This document shows, one piece after another, positions 63,579 to 64,000 of a DNA stretch of 64,000 nt. Under the pieces are notes generated by a model. That model was given only the letters and a program-made list of their open reading frames with translations, had not been told where the DNA came from and ran no database searches. Location: assembly GCA_037976565.1 (NCBI GenBank), contig CP137680.1, positions 30,215,694 to 30,279,693 on the forward strand, read 5' to 3'. This stretch comes from Mesocentrotus franciscanus. Lineage: Eukaryota; Echinodermata; Echinoidea; Camarodonta; Strongylocentrotidae. Both the position numbers and the translations under genes were made by a program. The number at the start of each line of letters is the position of its first letter. The stretch's first letter is position 1.

Positions 63579-63780
63579 TGGAATATCAGTTATCCACTTT
63601 TTAAATGCCCTGCTTTGCGCCTGGAATCTTGATATCATCCGCTTCCTATTGTATCTGTTTGTAGACGAGGAGATCCACTAGTCATGGCGACCATTTCCAT
63701 TCCTTGTACGCAGGAAGACCCAGTTCTTAACACGATCATTGCCGAACTTAATCCCTTCCACCTCAAACTTTCTCATCCAA
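63579..63780 (-). other. Unassigned coding-like remnant with an internal stop
   Basis: On the minus strand, after a CTCTTTTCAG that looks like a splice acceptor (63790-63781), one frame runs about 67 codons with a single TAG at 63680-63678. Before the stop: MRKFEVEGIKFGNDRVKNWV. After it: NRYNRKRMISRFQAQSRAFK. The Lys/Arg/Phe-rich composition is protein-like. It may be a decayed transposase or gene fragment; I do not recognise the family. Confidence 0.2.
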
Positions 63781-64000
63781 CTGAAAAGAGATTGTGAGTA
63801 TAACCACGCACGGTCCAACAATCTTCGAGTCTTGATATATCCTCTGTTTGGAGCCAAAATGGCATTTGCTTTATGTAAAATGATTCAAGTTAATGCCCTT
63901 TTGGCTACAAAGAAACGATAGTGCATTACCTTTGAACTTGAGAATTGGTTCGCTTGCTGACTAGATGCTCAGATATTTATGACGAAACTGGCAATGGCTG

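Larger units (their letters stand above)
48831..64000. other. 3' intergenic region with no recognised gene
   Basis: About 15 kb of AT-rich sequence. It contains an AAT microsatellite (49955-50107), a palindromic element (53911-54206), LINE 3' remnants (55085-55242, 59317-59890), CT/GA tracts and another palindromic element (61292-61423). Slightly GC-richer patches at 53140-53450, 54214-54740 and 58380-58560 look different from their surroundings but match no family I know. No conserved protein domain or structural RNA gene was recognised. Confidence 0.6.

Overview
This is animal nuclear DNA, probably from a marine deuterostome invertebrate and most likely an echinoderm. The species guess is inference from the repeat types (tRNA-derived SINEs, LINE tails, small palindromic elements). 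The DNA is AT-rich, with GT-AG introns of 3.7 to 18.7 kb and many microsatellites. There is no sign of prokaryotic or viral gene organisation.

One gene is well supported: the 3' six coding exons of a soluble guanylate cyclase (nitric oxide receptor) ALPHA subunit, GUCY1A type, on the + strand. Exons are 2612-2784, 6479-7036, 25763-26248, 37106-37249, 43066-43220 and 47646-47826 (stop codon at the end). All junctions keep the reading frame and give 564 residues: the C-terminal part of the H-NOX-like domain, a PAS-like region, a signalling coiled coil and the whole class III nucleotide cyclase domain. The alpha identity is clear: both metal-binding aspartates are present, the heme motif of the beta subunit is replaced, and the alpha-type GNNVTLANK motif is there. 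Earlier exons encoding the N-terminus were not found and probably lie upstream of the window. A candidate poly(A) signal is at 48799.

The rest is intron and flanking DNA rich in repeats. It includes: a 27-bp minisatellite with a 417-bp higher-order duplication just after the second exon (7103-8135); a 32-bp dimeric satellite (41247-41559); a ~120-bp CT-rich satellite (39700-40090); five small palindromic elements with GGCCC-like ends (19-175, 4148-4375, 42775-42921, 53911-54206, 61292-61423); two copies of another terminal-inverted-repeat family in opposite orientation (3842-4044, 27213-27437); three tRNA-derived SINEs and a fragment; and three LINE 3' ends on the minus strand, two with remnants of the reverse transcriptase C-terminus. 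The 3' flank (about 48.9-64 kb) holds no gene I can recognise, only repeats and a few coding-like fragments reported as unassigned.

I saw no convincing new molecular system. The most useful leads are the repeat families, the tandem-repeat structures inside the sGC introns, and a few unexplained coding-like segments (44.4 kb, 54.2 kb, 63.6 kb, 1.2 kb).
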